In this document: positions 32,417 through 45,619 of the stretch, in pieces
Layout of the letters: every line of letters starts with the position of its first letter
Numbering within the stretch: position 1 is the first letter of the stretch
Assembly: GCA_947095535.1 (NCBI GenBank)
Contig: OX352772.1
Location: 228,728,051 to 228,792,050, forward strand
Reading direction: 5' to 3'
Length of the DNA: 64,000 nucleotides
Origin: Poecilobothrus nobilitatus
Taxonomy: Eukaryota; Arthropoda; Insecta; Diptera; Dolichopodidae
The notes under the pieces: model-generated
Seen by the model: only the letters and a program-made list of their open reading frames with translations
Told to the model about the DNA's origin: nothing
The model's database searches: none
Position numbers and translations under genes: made by a program

Positions 32417-32710
32417 CGGGGTCTCAGTGCTCTAGTGGGTAAGAGCATATAAAATACGCTGTAAACACCGAAGGAGTGTGAGTTCGAATCCCGCACACCT
32501 TATAAGAGTTATTCCTCCTTACGATATTTACAGCCACGCCTGAACATGAAAGGCTGTGTGATTTCCTTCCCACATTTGTGAGGCAGAGAAATGCATAAAA
32601 AACGTACATATTCATAAGTGGCCGTCGTATTTTGCGAATCAGAAGTCGGACCGACGTAATTAAAAAACCCTAGTAACCGATTCTGTAATAGAAATTAAAA
32701 ATAAAAATAA
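32417..32710 (+). mobile_element. tRNA-derived SINE, copy S3
   Basis: A-box TGCTCTAGTGGG (32428-32439) and B-box GAGTTCGAATCC (32480-32491), 41 bases apart. The body CAGCCACGCCTGAAC, AATCAGAAGTCGGACCGACG follows, with tail GTAATAGAAATTAAAAAT. The best-preserved head of the three. Its last part lies inside the tandem duplication and so recurs at 38825. Confidence 0.75.
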
Positions 32711-33815
32711 AATAATAAGAAAAGTAGCAAAAAGTGGTACCCTATATAATAATAATATACAGAATAATGCATTATACATATTTTTTTTCCTCATTCCTAT
32801 AAGGAGCATAGGGTAGCCGCTAAGTCATTTATAATTCATATTTGAATAAGCTTCCGTTTCGGCAATCATTATTTCACTAAGTCGTTGATTACTCGGCTGT
32901 AGGTATTGTAAAAAGACTAGGCGTTCTTTTAGTTCTACGCCATCTATTATCTTACACAAGAATTATATTTTATTATATATTACAATATGATATTAATTAA
33001 AATGTTATAAAATTTATGACTTTTATATATTTTATCAAATTATTTTAAAATAATTAAAAATTAAAAATATGATATCATAAACTGAGTGATAGACATAATA
33101 ACGGATTCGTACGGGTATTTTACAGTTGACAAAGGCAACTGTATTCTTCCTCGTTTTTAAGCAAATTCTTATTCATAATTATACATAATTTTATTCTTTT
33201 ACTTTAAAATGGTTATAATTAATTCTGTAATGTAGCAAACAAACTACCGAAGTTTTCTTTTTGTTTTTTTTTCTTTTTTCAATATTTATCGTTAATTTTT
33301 TTTGTGTTGTTTATTTTTTACTTAAGTTTAAATGTAACGAAAAAAGTGAATTTGGATAAAAGTATATAATATGTATATGTGAATAGTTTTTTTTAATCTT
33401 TCAAATTTTTATGATTTAAAGATTAAATATTATGCTTAATGCTTAATTACATATATATGTAATATATATATGTAAATATAACAACATGTATGTATATATG
33501 TATCATGGATGAAGGCTTCATATATTGAACGGAATAAGTGCTTCCGTAGAAAAATTCAAAAAGTCCAGTAAAAATAAAAAATATAGATAACGCAAATATA
33601 ACAAAAAATCTTTTACAATTTTTTTTAATTTGAAGTGCCCCAAAGAAAGAGAAAAACATTGCATCAAAAAAATGAACATATTATTTTTGGCTGTTCTTTC
33701 TCATTCTTCATATCTATTTATTTTATTTTTCTAACGAAAAATCAAACAAGTCACAAATGTAAAGGTTTTATTTAATTAAGATGCTATTGGTATGTGTTAG
33801 GGTGTTAGTTTTACT

Positions 33816-34500
33816 ACCGACAGCATACAATTATGTATAAGGTAGGTATTGTTTTCATACTAAAAATATGTCGCCAGGATTTTGGCCGAATTGGAGAAGG
33901 CTGTAAGATTTTTTTTAGCATGATGTCCGTCTGTGTACGTGTGTGTGGGTATGTCTGTGGGCACGTGTGCAGCTTAAACGACTAAGCGGAATTTTTTGAA
34001 TTTTCATATTTAAGGTTTTGACGTAAATATCTCGGATTAATAAACTATTGGAGCAAATCGGACAACCGTTATTGGTAGTTTACTAGAGTACTTTTTAAGA
34101 TTTTTACGAATATTTTGTAACAGAAAAATTTTATGAGAAAAATTATTAAGAAAAAGTTGTTACACAAGTAAAGAGGAACAACTTTGCCATAGAATATTTT
34201 TTGATCCGACTAACTTTAGCTTTTATTTAATTTTTTTCTAAGTCCAAATTTCATAAATAACACTCCATATGAAATTATATGAACAATTTTTTTTTTTTTT
34301 TATATATGCATATTATTCTTTTGTTGATGACATGAAATGAAAACGGTTAAATTTTTGTTAGCAGATTCATAATTAATCTTATGTTTGTTTTGTATATGTT
34401 TACAGTATTTATTATTTTTTACTTCAAATATGTTTATGTACATTACATAATAATGTAATTGGATGTATGAGTGAATGCACATATGTTTTTACGATTTTTT
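33816..34500 (+). mobile_element. Family C element, copy 2 (right end lost)
   Basis: Starts ACCGACAGCATACAATTATG, with GTCCGTCTGTGTACGTGTG and CACGTGTGCAGCTTAAACG as in copy 1. Empty site: 38490-38525, where GTCAGTTTTATTG runs straight into CATTTCATATTTATG; also 12945-12985 inverted. The GGTCGGT end seen in copy 1 is missing. Confidence 0.65.
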
Positions 34501-34639
34501 TACGATTTCATATTTATGAATAGTTTATATTGTTTTGTTATTTTCAATCACTTTACTTTATAAAAAGAAGTAGCCAAGTAAAAAATTATAAATGAATGGA
34601 GAGTTAGAGTTAGAGTATAGAGTAGTATAGCCAGCCATA

Positions 34640-35915
34640 TATATATACTAAAGATGTGCATGGATACATTTGTTTTTTCTCTCTATTGCTATACTCGCTA
34701 TACTATACACATAATTCACTATACTCAATCAAGAAAGAGTACAGTAAAAGCTATACTCTATTGTAAACAAATATATATTCAACTCATTTGTTTGTATCAA
34801 ATTCAAATGCGTATTAAATTTGATCTGGTAAAACATTTGATGTTTTGAAAATAAAAAACGGGTACTCGAAATATGATCAATATACACTGAGTATAGCTGG
34901 TACTCAAATGAAAAATTATACAGAGCTTAGAATATTATATTAGAGAATTTATATTAAAAATATTATATATAATATTATATGTATTATGTTTTTGTTTATG
35001 GATCTAAATCTACTATATACGAAAAAACTTTCAGCTAAAATTATTTAAAAAAGATTTTAAGATTTGATTTTTAATAATTAAGATTTTAATTATTTAAGAA
35101 AGAAGGTTTGATTTTTTAATAGTAAATGACATATTCATAAGTTGCAAGAAGCCGTCGTATCTTGTGAACCAGAAGTCGGACCGATGTGATTAAAAAAACC
35201 TAGTCCCCGATTCTATAATAGAAATTAAGAATAAAAAAAAAATGAGAAATGTACCAAAAAGTGGCACCTTATTTTTTGGGGGCTATTTTTTTAGGCGAGC
35301 TTAAAGTCGAACTTTTTAATTTGTTTTTTATATTTTAATTCTACAACAAAATCAGGGAGTACCTTTTTTAAATCATGTTGGTCCGACTTCTAGTTTGCAA
35401 GACACGGGGGCTTCTTACAACTTATAACTATGTATGTATGTAGTACGATGCCAGTTCAATATATAAAACAAAAACAATTTTTTAATTTGTAAAATATACT
35501 GAACAAAAACAACATTCACTAAAATACTAATTTATTTTTAATTATATATACATACTTCCCTTCCACTCTACCTATCTTTATTTAAACTTAGACTTAACTA
35601 AAAAAAAATACTTAATTTCTAAGAATTGCTAAAACTGATATTTATCGTACAAGAATTTTGCCGTGATAGAAAATGGCACAGTGATACTCTTTGTATGATA
35701 AGTCTTCAAGAATATGGGTAAATATTTTAACTATTTATTTGCAAAGGCTTGGCCGAATAATTTTTTGTCATTAGATTCATTTACTTCTTCCGCATACTTA
35801 TTTTTTACAACTTCTTAAAATAATTCTTTGGGGTGAACTCTTTCCAGATCAGGTAAAATTTTTAAAGACTTAAATGAAAGGAGTACTTACTCCTCCTTAT
35901 TAAAGAGATATTTTT
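34640..35915 (+). repeat. Q repeat, copy 2
   Basis: Same order as 15180-16300, including facing SINE-tail fragments (35145-35410). 35700-35915 is unmatched AT-rich sequence. No gene. Confidence 0.6.
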
Positions 35916-36026
35916 TAAAATCAAAACGATAATTTACAAAAATAAAAGGTACATATTCTAATTTTTATTAAATGTTGTTGTATATATTGTATTAAAAATA
36001 ATTTAATTGACCTTAAAAAATTAAAA

Positions 36027-37591
36027 CGAGGAAGAATACAGTTGACTTTGTCAACTCTTAGATACCCGTACGAACCGTTAGTTTGTTCACAGCCTGTCAC
36101 TTTGCTTACAATATTATTTTTTTAATATTTTAGTATTTTTAAATAATTTGGGTGAATTTTATAATTTCTAGAATTATGGCTTGTACATATATTCAAACTA
36201 TATGTTTATACATTCTTCAAAAGCAGATTTTAACATAACGATTATCAATCCAAAACTTTTTCAAATATTCTATAGTACCATTTAATACTAAGCGGTAAAT
36301 GTATATTAAATTTACTTAGTACAAAATAGTAAATATAATTTTAAATATTATATTATATTATATTTAAATATTCCATTGACAGAATATTTTCTTATAAGTA
36401 CAATAAAATACATATATGTATGTAAATACGGCGCTATATAATATACATCTATATTCTTATCATTCATTCACTAGTGACATATACGATATGTAAATAAACA
36501 TGATATTATATAAGTATATATATATATCAATATCATATAAATAAAAATTCTTCCAGCAACCGTTATGTTGTTTATTTAATTACATTTTTTTGTACTACGC
36601 ATTATATCCTCAACAATTTCAAATTATCGAGTAAAACAAAATGGAAAAAATTCGTTAAAGAAATTTGTTAGAAAACTTGAAAAAATCAAGTAACACTTTC
36701 GTCAATTATAAAGTAACCCTATATTATTAAAAAAAGTTGTTAACAGAAATAAGAATATAATTTTGAAGCTTTAATTTTTGTGTATTACTTCAAAAAAATT
36801 TTAACAGGTGTTCAAGTTACAGGTGTTTAAAAATAGGAAATTTTCAGTTTTTGACCCCTTACAGCTCCTAAACGGGGGGTGATACAAAAAAATTTCTGAA
36901 ATGACTCATACTTATTTTTAAAGATCTAACTTCTGTAAAAATTTCAAGTTTCCAACTTAAACCGTTTAGAAGATAGAAGGGTTAAAGGATTTTGCAAAAT
37001 TTTAGTTTCGCATAACGGTAAATTAAGACACCGTATGCCACAAATATATATTTATTGTATACATACTTTTAAAGCTAATGAAAGTAGTAATCGTTTGGCG
37101 TTTTCAGAATGAAGATATACCTTATACATCTTGTGCTATAACAATTTAAATATAGAGCTTTTTTGAACCTTTGGGGAGCTGTAGCTCCGTAACGGGTGGG
37201 GCTACAAAAAAAAGTTATTAAAAATAAAATTAATATTTTTGTGAGATCTATCAGTAGTTAAAATTTCATAGTTCTATTTCAAAAAAAATGTGGGGATCTA
37301 AAAGTTAGGTGTTCGAGAGCTACCTTAAGGTTTGGTCCAAACTCAACCAAAAAAAATAGGGAACCTACAAATTACTCCAAGAATATTTTGTGTAAATTTC
37401 AAGATTCTAGCTTTCTTAGTTTTTGAGTTAGCGTGCTGACGGACGGACGGACGGACGGACATGGCTCAAAAGTCTTAGAATTTTTTTCTGATTCGATCCA
37501 TACCTTTGAAGGTATATCTACCTCGCTTATTTCGAGGTGTTACAAACGGAGGAGTAATTTTATTATACCCGATCCTATCGTACGGGTATAA
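36027..37591 (+). mobile_element. Family H element, copy H1d (complete)
   Basis: 1,565 bp, CGAGGAAGAATACAGTTG to CGGGTATAA, with GGAC microsatellite at 37438-37460. The empty site is at about 18017 (TTAAAA directly followed by CTAGATAAATATATAGG). Body landmarks: ACAGGTGTTCAAGTTACAGG, GCATAACGGTAAATTAAGAC, GGAGCTGTAGCTCCGTAACG. No coding capacity. Confidence 0.85.
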
Positions 37592-38824
37592 CTAGATCAA
37601 TATATAGATAATAAAATACTTTGTTATTATAAATTTGCTCATTCTCACAAATAATGGTTTTACCAAAAAGAGGATATTAAAGATTTAAAAGACAAAAACA
37701 GAAAACAACAAAATCAAAAATAAAATACAAAACAATTTTTATCTCCAAATATTATTCTTTTTAATTTTTACTTTTTCCTAATTTATCTTCTATTAATTAC
37801 TTGTAAGGAATTTATTATATATGGAATGTATGTAAAGTATTATTTTCATTCCCTGGTATAATATATTCATGTTTATATTATTATTATCACGTTACCCATT
37901 ACTCCACATATACAAAGAAAGAAATATTCAGTGTAATCAGTGTATAAATCAAATGAATCAAATGGTTTTGTTTTGAATACAGTTTGCTAATGAGTACACT
38001 ATATTCTATGTTTTGATTTTATTTCTCTTGAACAAATGAGTACCCAAAATTTTCTCTCGCATATTTATTCAATTTGAAAACTTCAAAATCAGTATACACA
38101 ACATTTGTTTAAATATGAATGTTTTGAAAGCTATTTCAAATGCATTTGTGCACATGTTTGTGTGCCATGTAAAATTTTGTACTGGATGAAAAAATTATAA
38201 TTTTATCTGAAAGCTTTTACATAATTAAATTGAAAATTTAATTTTTATTGATGCAATATTTTTAAAAAAGGGAAAAAGCCGAATTGAAGTTTTAAAAATA
38301 AAGAAAGTATTGAATTCAATTAAACGTCCAAATCGGCATTATAAATGAACATATTCAAAAAAATTAACATATTATTTTTGGCTGTTCTTTCTCATTCTTC
38401 ATATCTATTTATTTTATTTTTCTAACGTAAGTCACAAACAAGTCACAAATGTAAAGGTTTTATTTAATTAAGATGTTATTGGTATGTGTTAGGATGTCAG
38501 TTTTATTGTTTTTTCTATTCATTTCATATTTATGAATAGTTTATATTGTTTTCTTATTTTCAGTCACTTTACTTTATAAAAAGAAATAGCCAAGTAAAAA
38601 ATTATAAATGAATGGAGAGTTAGAGTTAGAGTATAGAGTAGTATAGTCAGCCGTACATTTATGTATACATATGTATATGTATATTAATTTTTTCTTTGCC
38701 TAAAAAATTTTACATTTTATAAATATTGAAATGTTAACCTCTGAGGGTAAATTTTTTATTTCTTTTTTTAGCAATTTAGCAATTTTAAAAACAAATTATA
38801 AATAAAGTAAGTAAGATTAAAGAC

Positions 38825-41800
38825 ACTAGTCACCGATTCTGTAATAGAAATTAAAAATAAAAATAAAATAATAAGAAAAGTAGCAAAAAGTGGTACCCTA
38901 TATAATAATAATATACAGAATAATGCATTATACATATTTTTTTTCCTCATTCCTATAAGGAGCATAGGGTAGCCGCTAAGTCATTTATAATTCATATTTG
39001 AATAAGCTTCCGTTTCGGCAATCATTATTTCACTAAGTCGTTGATTACTCGGCTGTAGGTATTGTAAAAAGACTAGGCGTTCTTTTAGTTCTACGCCATC
39101 TATTATCTTACACAAGAATTATATTTTATTATATATTACAATATGATATTAATTAAAATGTTATAAAATTTATGACTTTTATATATTTTATCAAATTATT
39201 TTAAAATAATTAAAAATTAAAAATATGATATCATAAACTGAGTGATAGACATAATAACGGATTCGTACGGGTATTTTACAGTTGACAAAGGCAACTGTAT
39301 TCTTCCTCGTTTTTAAGCAAATTCTTATTCATAATTATACATAATTTTATTCTTTTACTTTAAAATGGTTATAATTAATTCTGTAATGTAGCAAACAAAC
39401 TACCGAAGTTTTCTTTTTGTTTTTTTTTCTTTTTTCAATATTTATCGTTAATTTTTTTTGTGTTGTTTATTTTTTACTTAAGTTTAAATGTAACGAAAAA
39501 AGTGAATTTGGATAAAAGTATATAATATGTATATGTGAATAGTTTTTTTTAATCTTTCAAATTTTTATGATTTAAAGATTAAATATTATGCTTAATGCTT
39601 AATTACATATATATGTAATATATATATGTAAATATAACAACATGTATGTATATATGTATCATGGATGAAGGCTTCATATATTGAACGGAATAAGTGCTTC
39701 CGTAGAAAAATTCAAAAAGTCCAGTAAAAATAAAAAATATAGATAACGCAAATATAACAAAAAATCTTTTACAATTTTTTTTAATTTGAAGTGCCCCAAA
39801 GAAAGAGAAAAACATTGCATCAAAAAAATGAACATATTATTTTTGGCTGTTCTTTCTCATTCTTCATATCTATTTATTTTATTTTTCTAACGAAAAATCA
39901 AACAAGTCACAAATGTAAAGGTTTTATTTAATTAAGATGCTATTGGTATGTGTTAGGGTGTTAGTTTTACTACCGACAGCATACAATTATGTATAAGGTA
40001 GGTATTGTTTTCATACTAAAAATATGTCGCCAGGATTTTGGCCGAATTGGAGAAGGCTGTAAGATTTTTTTTAGCATGATGTCCGTCTGTGTACGTGTGT
40101 GTGGGTATGTCTGTGGGCACGTGTGCAGCTTAAACGACTAAGCGGAATTTTTTGAATTTTCATATTTAAGGTTTTGACGTAAATATCTCGGATTAATAAA
40201 CTATTGGAGCAAATCGGACAACCGTTATTGGTAGTTTACTAGAGTACTTTTTAAGATTTTTACGAATATTTTGTAACAGAAAAATTTTATGAGAAAAATT
40301 ATTAAGAAAAAGTTGTTACACAAGTAAAGAGGAACAACTTTGCCATAGAATATTTTTTGATCCGACTAACTTTAGCTTTTATTTAATTTTTTTCTAAGTC
40401 CAAATTTCATAAATAACACTCCATATGAAATTATATGAACAATTTTTTTTTTTTTTTATATATGCATATTATTCTTTTGTTGATGACATGAAATGAAAAC
40501 GGTTAAATTTTTGTTAGCAGATTCATAATTAATCTTATGTTTGTTTTGTATATGTTTACAGTATTTATTATTTTTTACTTCAAATATGTTTATGTACATT
40601 ACATAATAATGTAATTGGATGTATGAGTGAATGCACATATGTTTTTACGATTTTTTTACGATTTCATATTTATGAATAGTTTATATTGTTTTGTTATTTT
40701 CAATCACTTTACTTTATAAAAAGAAGTAGCCAAGTAAAAAATTATAAATGAATGGAGAGTTAGAGTTAGAGTATAGAGTAGTATAGCCAGCCATATATAT
40801 ATACTAAAGATGTGCATGGATACATTTGTTTTTTCTCTCTATTGCTATACTCGCTATACTATACACATAATTCACTATACTCAATCAAGAAAGAGTACAG
40901 TAAAAGCTATACTCTATTGTAAACAAATATATATTCAACTCATTTGTTTGTATCAAATTCAAATGCGTATTAAATTTGATCTGGTAAAACATTTGATGTT
41001 TTGAAAATAAAAAACGGGTACTCGAAATATGATCAATATACACTGAGTATAGCTGGTACTCAAATGAAAAATTATACAGAGCTTAGAATATTATATTAGA
41101 GAATTTATATTAAAAATATTATATATAATATTATATGTATTATGTTTTTGTTTATGGATCTAAATCTACTATATACGAAAAAACTTTCAGCTAAAATTAT
41201 TTAAAAAAGATTTTAAGATTTGATTTTTAATAATTAAGATTTTAATTATTTAAGAAAAAAGGTTTGATTTTTTAATAGTAAATGACATATTCATAAGTTG
41301 CAAGAAGCCGTCGTATCTTGTGAACCAGAAGTCGGACCGATGTGATTAAAAAAACCTAGTCCCCGATTCTATAATAGAAATTAAGAATAAAAAAAAAATG
41401 AGAAATGTACCAAAAAGTGGCACCTTATTTTTTGGGGGCTATTTTTTTAGGCGAGCTTAAAGTCGAACTTTTTAATTTGTTTTTTATATTTTAATTCTAC
41501 AACAAAATCAGGGAGTACCTTTTTTAAATCATGTTGGTCCGACTTCTAGTTTGCAAGACACGGGGGCTTCTTACAACTTATAACTATGTATGTATGTAGT
41601 ACGATGCCAGTTCAATATATAAAACAAAAACAATTTTTTAATTTGTAAAATATACTAAACAAAAACAACATTCACTAAAATACTAATTTATTTTTAATTA
41701 TATATACATACTTCCCTTCCACTCTACCTATCTTTATTTAAACTTAGACTTAACTAAAAAAAAATACTTAATTTCTAAGAATTGCTAAAACTGATATTTA

Positions 41801-44800
41801 TCGTACAAGAATTTTGCCGTGATAGAAAATGGCACAGTGATACTCTTTGTATGATAAGTCTTCAAGAATATGGGTAAATATTTTAACTATTTATTTGCAA
41901 AAGCCTGGTCGAATAATTTTTTGTCATTAGATTCATTTACTTCTTCCGCATACTTATTTTTTACAACTTCTTAAAATAATTCTTTGGGGTGAACTCTTTC
42001 CAGATCAGGTAAAATTTTTAAAGACTTAAATGAAAGGAGTACTTACTCCTCCTTATTAAAGAGATATTTTTTAAAATCAAAACGATAATTTACAAAAATA
42101 AAAGGTACATATTCTAATTTTTATTAAATGTTGTTGTATATATTGTATTAAAAATAATTTAATTGACCTTAAAAAATTAAAACGAGGAAGAATACAGTTG
42201 ACTTTGTCAACTCTTAGATACCCGTACGAACCGTTAGTTTGTTCACAGCCTGTCACTTTGCTTACAATATTATTTTTTTAATATTTTAGTATTTTTAAAT
42301 AATTTGGGTGAATTTTATAATTTCTAGAATTATGGCTTGTACATATATTCAAACTATATGTTTATACATTCTTCAAAAGCAGATTTTAACATAACGATTA
42401 TCAATCCAAAACTTTTTCAAATATTCTATAGTACCATTTAATACTAAGCGGTAAATGTATATTAAATTTACTTAGTACAAAATAGTAAATATAATTTTAA
42501 ATATTATATTATATTATATTTAAATATTCCATTGACAGAATAATTTCTTATAAGTACAATAAAATACATATATGTATGTAAATACGGCGCTATATAATAT
42601 ACATCTATATTCTTATCATTCATTCACTAGTGACATATACGATATGTAAATAAACATGATATTATATAAGTATATATATATATCAATATCATATAAATAA
42701 AAATTCTTCCAGCAACCGTTATGTTGTTTATTTAATTACATTTTTTTGTACTACGCATTATATCCTCAACAATTTCAAATTATCGAGTAAAACAAAATGG
42801 AAAAAATTCGTTAAAGAAATTTGTTAGAAAACTTGAAAAAATCAAGTAACACTTTCGTCAATTATAAAGTAACCCTATATTATTAAAAAAAGTTGTTAAC
42901 AGAAATAAGAATATAATTTTGAAGCTTTAATTTTTGTGTATTACTTCAAAAAAATTTTAACAGGTGTTCAAGTTACAGGTGTTTAAAAATAGGAAATTTT
43001 CAGTTTTTGACCCCTTACAGCTCCTAAACGGGGGGTGATACAAAAAAATTTCTGAAATGACTCATACTTATTTTTAAAGATCTAACTTCTGTAAAAATTT
43101 CAAGTTTCCAACTTAAACCGTTTAGAAGATAGAAGGGTTAAAGGATTTTGCAAAATTTTAGTTTCGCATAACGGTAAATTAAGACACCGTATGCCACAAA
43201 TATATATTTATTGTATACATACTTTTAAAGCTAATGAAAGTAGTAATCGTTTGGCGTTTTCAGAATGAAGATATACCTTATACATCTTGTGCTATAACAA
43301 TTTAAATATAGAGCTTTTTTGAACCTTTGGGGAGCTGTAGCTCCGTAACGGGTGGGGCTACAAAAAAAAGTTATTAAAAATAAAATTAATATTTTTGTGA
43401 GATCTATCAGCAGTTAAAATTTCATAGTTCTATTTCAAAAAAAATGTGGGGATCTAAAAGTTAGGTGTTCGAGAGCTACCTTAAGGTTTGGTCCAAACTC
43501 AACCAAAAAAAATAGGGAACCTACAAATTACTCCAAGAATATTTTGTGTAAATTTCAAGATTCTAGCTTTCTTAGTTTTTGAGTTAGCGTGCTGACGGAC
43601 GGACGGACGGACGGACATGGCTCAAAAGTCTTAGAATTTTTTTCTGATTCGATCCATACCTTTGAAGGTATATCTACCTCGCTTATTTCGAGGTGTTACA
43701 AACGGAGGAGTAATTTTATTATACCCGATCCTATCGTACGGGTATAACTAGATCAATATATAGATAATAAAATACTTTGTTATTATAAATTTGCTCATTA
43801 TCACAAATAATGGTTTTACCAAAAAGAGGATATTAAAGATTTAAAAGACAAAAACAGAAAACAACAAAATCAAAAATAAAATACAAAACAATTTTTATCT
43901 CCAAATATTATTCTTTTTAATTTTTACTTTTTCCTAATTTATCTTCTATTAATTACTTGTAAGGAATTTATTATATATGGAATGTATGTAAAGTATTATT
44001 TTCATTCCCTGGTATAATATATTCATGTTTATATTATTATTATCACGTTACCCATTACTCCACATATACAAAGAAAGAAATATTCAGTGTAATCAGTGTA
44101 TAAATCAAATGAATCAAATGGTTTTGTTTTGAATACAGTTTGCTAATGAGTACACTATATTCTATGTTTTGATTTTATTTCTCTGGAACAAATGAGTACC
44201 CAAAATTTTCTCTCGCATATTTATTCAATTTGAAAACTTCAAAATCAGTATACACAACATTTGTTTAAATATGAATGTTTTGAAAGCTATTTCAAATGCA
44301 TTTGTGCACATGTTTGTGTGCCATGTAAAATTTTGTACTGGATGAAAAAATTATAATTTTATCTGAAAGCTTTTACATAATTAAATTGAAAATTTAATTT
44401 TTATTGATGCAATATTTTTAAAAAAGGGAAAAAGCCGAATTGAAGTTTTAAAAATAAAGAAAGTATTGAATTCAATTAAACGTCCAAATCGGCATTATAA
44501 ATGAACATATTCAAAAAAATTAACATATTATTTTTGGCTGTTCTTTCTCATTCTTCATATCTATTTATTTTATTTTTCTAACGTAAGTCACAAACAAGTC
44601 ACAAATGTAAAGGTTTTATTTAATTAAGATGTTATTGGTATGTGTTAGGATGTCAGTTTTATTGTTTTTTCTATTCATTTCATATTTATGAATAGTTTAT
44701 ATTGTTTTCTTATTTTCAGTCACTTTACTTTATAAAAAGAAATAGCCAAGTAAAAAATTATAAATGAATGGAGAGTTAGAGTTAGAGTATAGAGTAGTAT

Positions 44801-44980
44801 AGTCAGCCGTACATTTATGTATACATATGTATATGTATATTAATTTTTTCTTTGCCTAAAAAATTTTACATTTTATAAATATTGAAATGTTAACCTCTGA
44901 GGGTAAATTTTTTATTTCTTTTTTTAGCAATTTAGCAATTTTAAAAACAAATTATAAATAAAGTAAGTAAGATTAAAGAC
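38825..44980 (+). repeat. 6,156-bp tandem duplication, copy 2
   Basis: Direct continuation of copy 1, joined as GATTAAAGAC/ACTAGTCACCG. Contains second copies of family C (39972-40656), Q (40796-42070), H element H1e (42183-43747) and the R segment up to 44980, after which R continues with TCGTATGCCATAG as in copy b. Confidence 0.9.
42183..43747 (+). mobile_element. Family H element, copy H1e
   Basis: Duplicate of H1d produced by the tandem duplication rather than by transposition; its flanks are duplicated as well. Confidence 0.85.
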
Positions 44981-45619
44981 TCGTATGCCATAGAAAATTT
45001 TATACTGGATGAAAAAATTATAATTTTATCTGAAAGCTTTGACGTAATTAAAAATGCATAATTAAATTTAAAATTTAATTTTTATTGATGTAATATTTTT
45101 AGAAAAGGGAAAAAGCCGAATTGAAGTTTTAAAATGAAAAAAGCATTGAATTCAATTAAATGTTCAATTCGGCATAAAAAACTCTTGTAAAACAAACTTA
45201 TAATTCTTAGGAATAATTAAAAAAAAATTTTTTTCTTACTTTTTCAATAGAAATTACGTTCCAAAATCATATTTGATACTACGTACTATTGAATGATTAA
45301 GAACAAAAGAATTTTGAATTAATATTTTTTACTAATAGAAAAATATGTAAATATTTTTCATGAATATGAACTTCACTTTAACTTTTTATTAAACTTGTTA
45401 AACAACTTTTAATTTTCCACTTCTATTAAACTTCTATTAACTTATTTTAATAAAACAAATCCAATTATACACGTATTGGATAACTTACCCGTCAAATTTA
45501 TATTTAAAATTTCTTTATAAATTTCTTACGTTAATATTCTTTTATCCCGTAACACCAGAAACTATATTTCAAAGGAAACTTCACAAAAAAACCACAGCTC
45601 CATCTGGGTTAACACATCA
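44981..45619 (+). repeat. R repeat, copy c continued
   Basis: Matches 12005-12620 of copy b in inverse orientation (CCGAATTGAAGTTTTAAAAT, ACTTACCCGTCAAATT landmarks). Continues at 47240-47482 after the H1f insertion. No gene. Confidence 0.65.

Larger units (their letters stand above)
28990..33810 (+). repeat. R repeat, copy c (interrupted)
   Basis: Matches copy a and, inverted, copy b. The R sequence is split by complete insertions of H1c (29217-30716) and E2 (30994-31990). Includes the third version of the small ATG frame (from 32097, shifted by a deletion after 19 codons) and SINE S3. From 32669 on, it forms part of the 6,156-bp tandem duplication. 28736-28989 is AT-rich and unassigned. 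Confidence 0.7.
32669..38824 (+). repeat. 6,156-bp tandem duplication, copy 1
   Basis: Every landmark recurs 6,156 bp further on, from CTAGTAACCGATTCTG (32670) to GATTAAAGAC (38824). I found nine substitutions by eye and no length difference. Content: SINE tail, R sequence, family C, Q, F with H1d, and an R segment. Small open frames (33447, 34300, 34654) are identical in both copies only because the DNA is. Confidence 0.9.

Noticed and set aside
33447..41004. Identical small open frames at 33447/39603, 34300/40456 and 34654/40810
   Set aside because: Identity results from the 6,156-bp duplication; none has a motif or differs from the AT-rich background.
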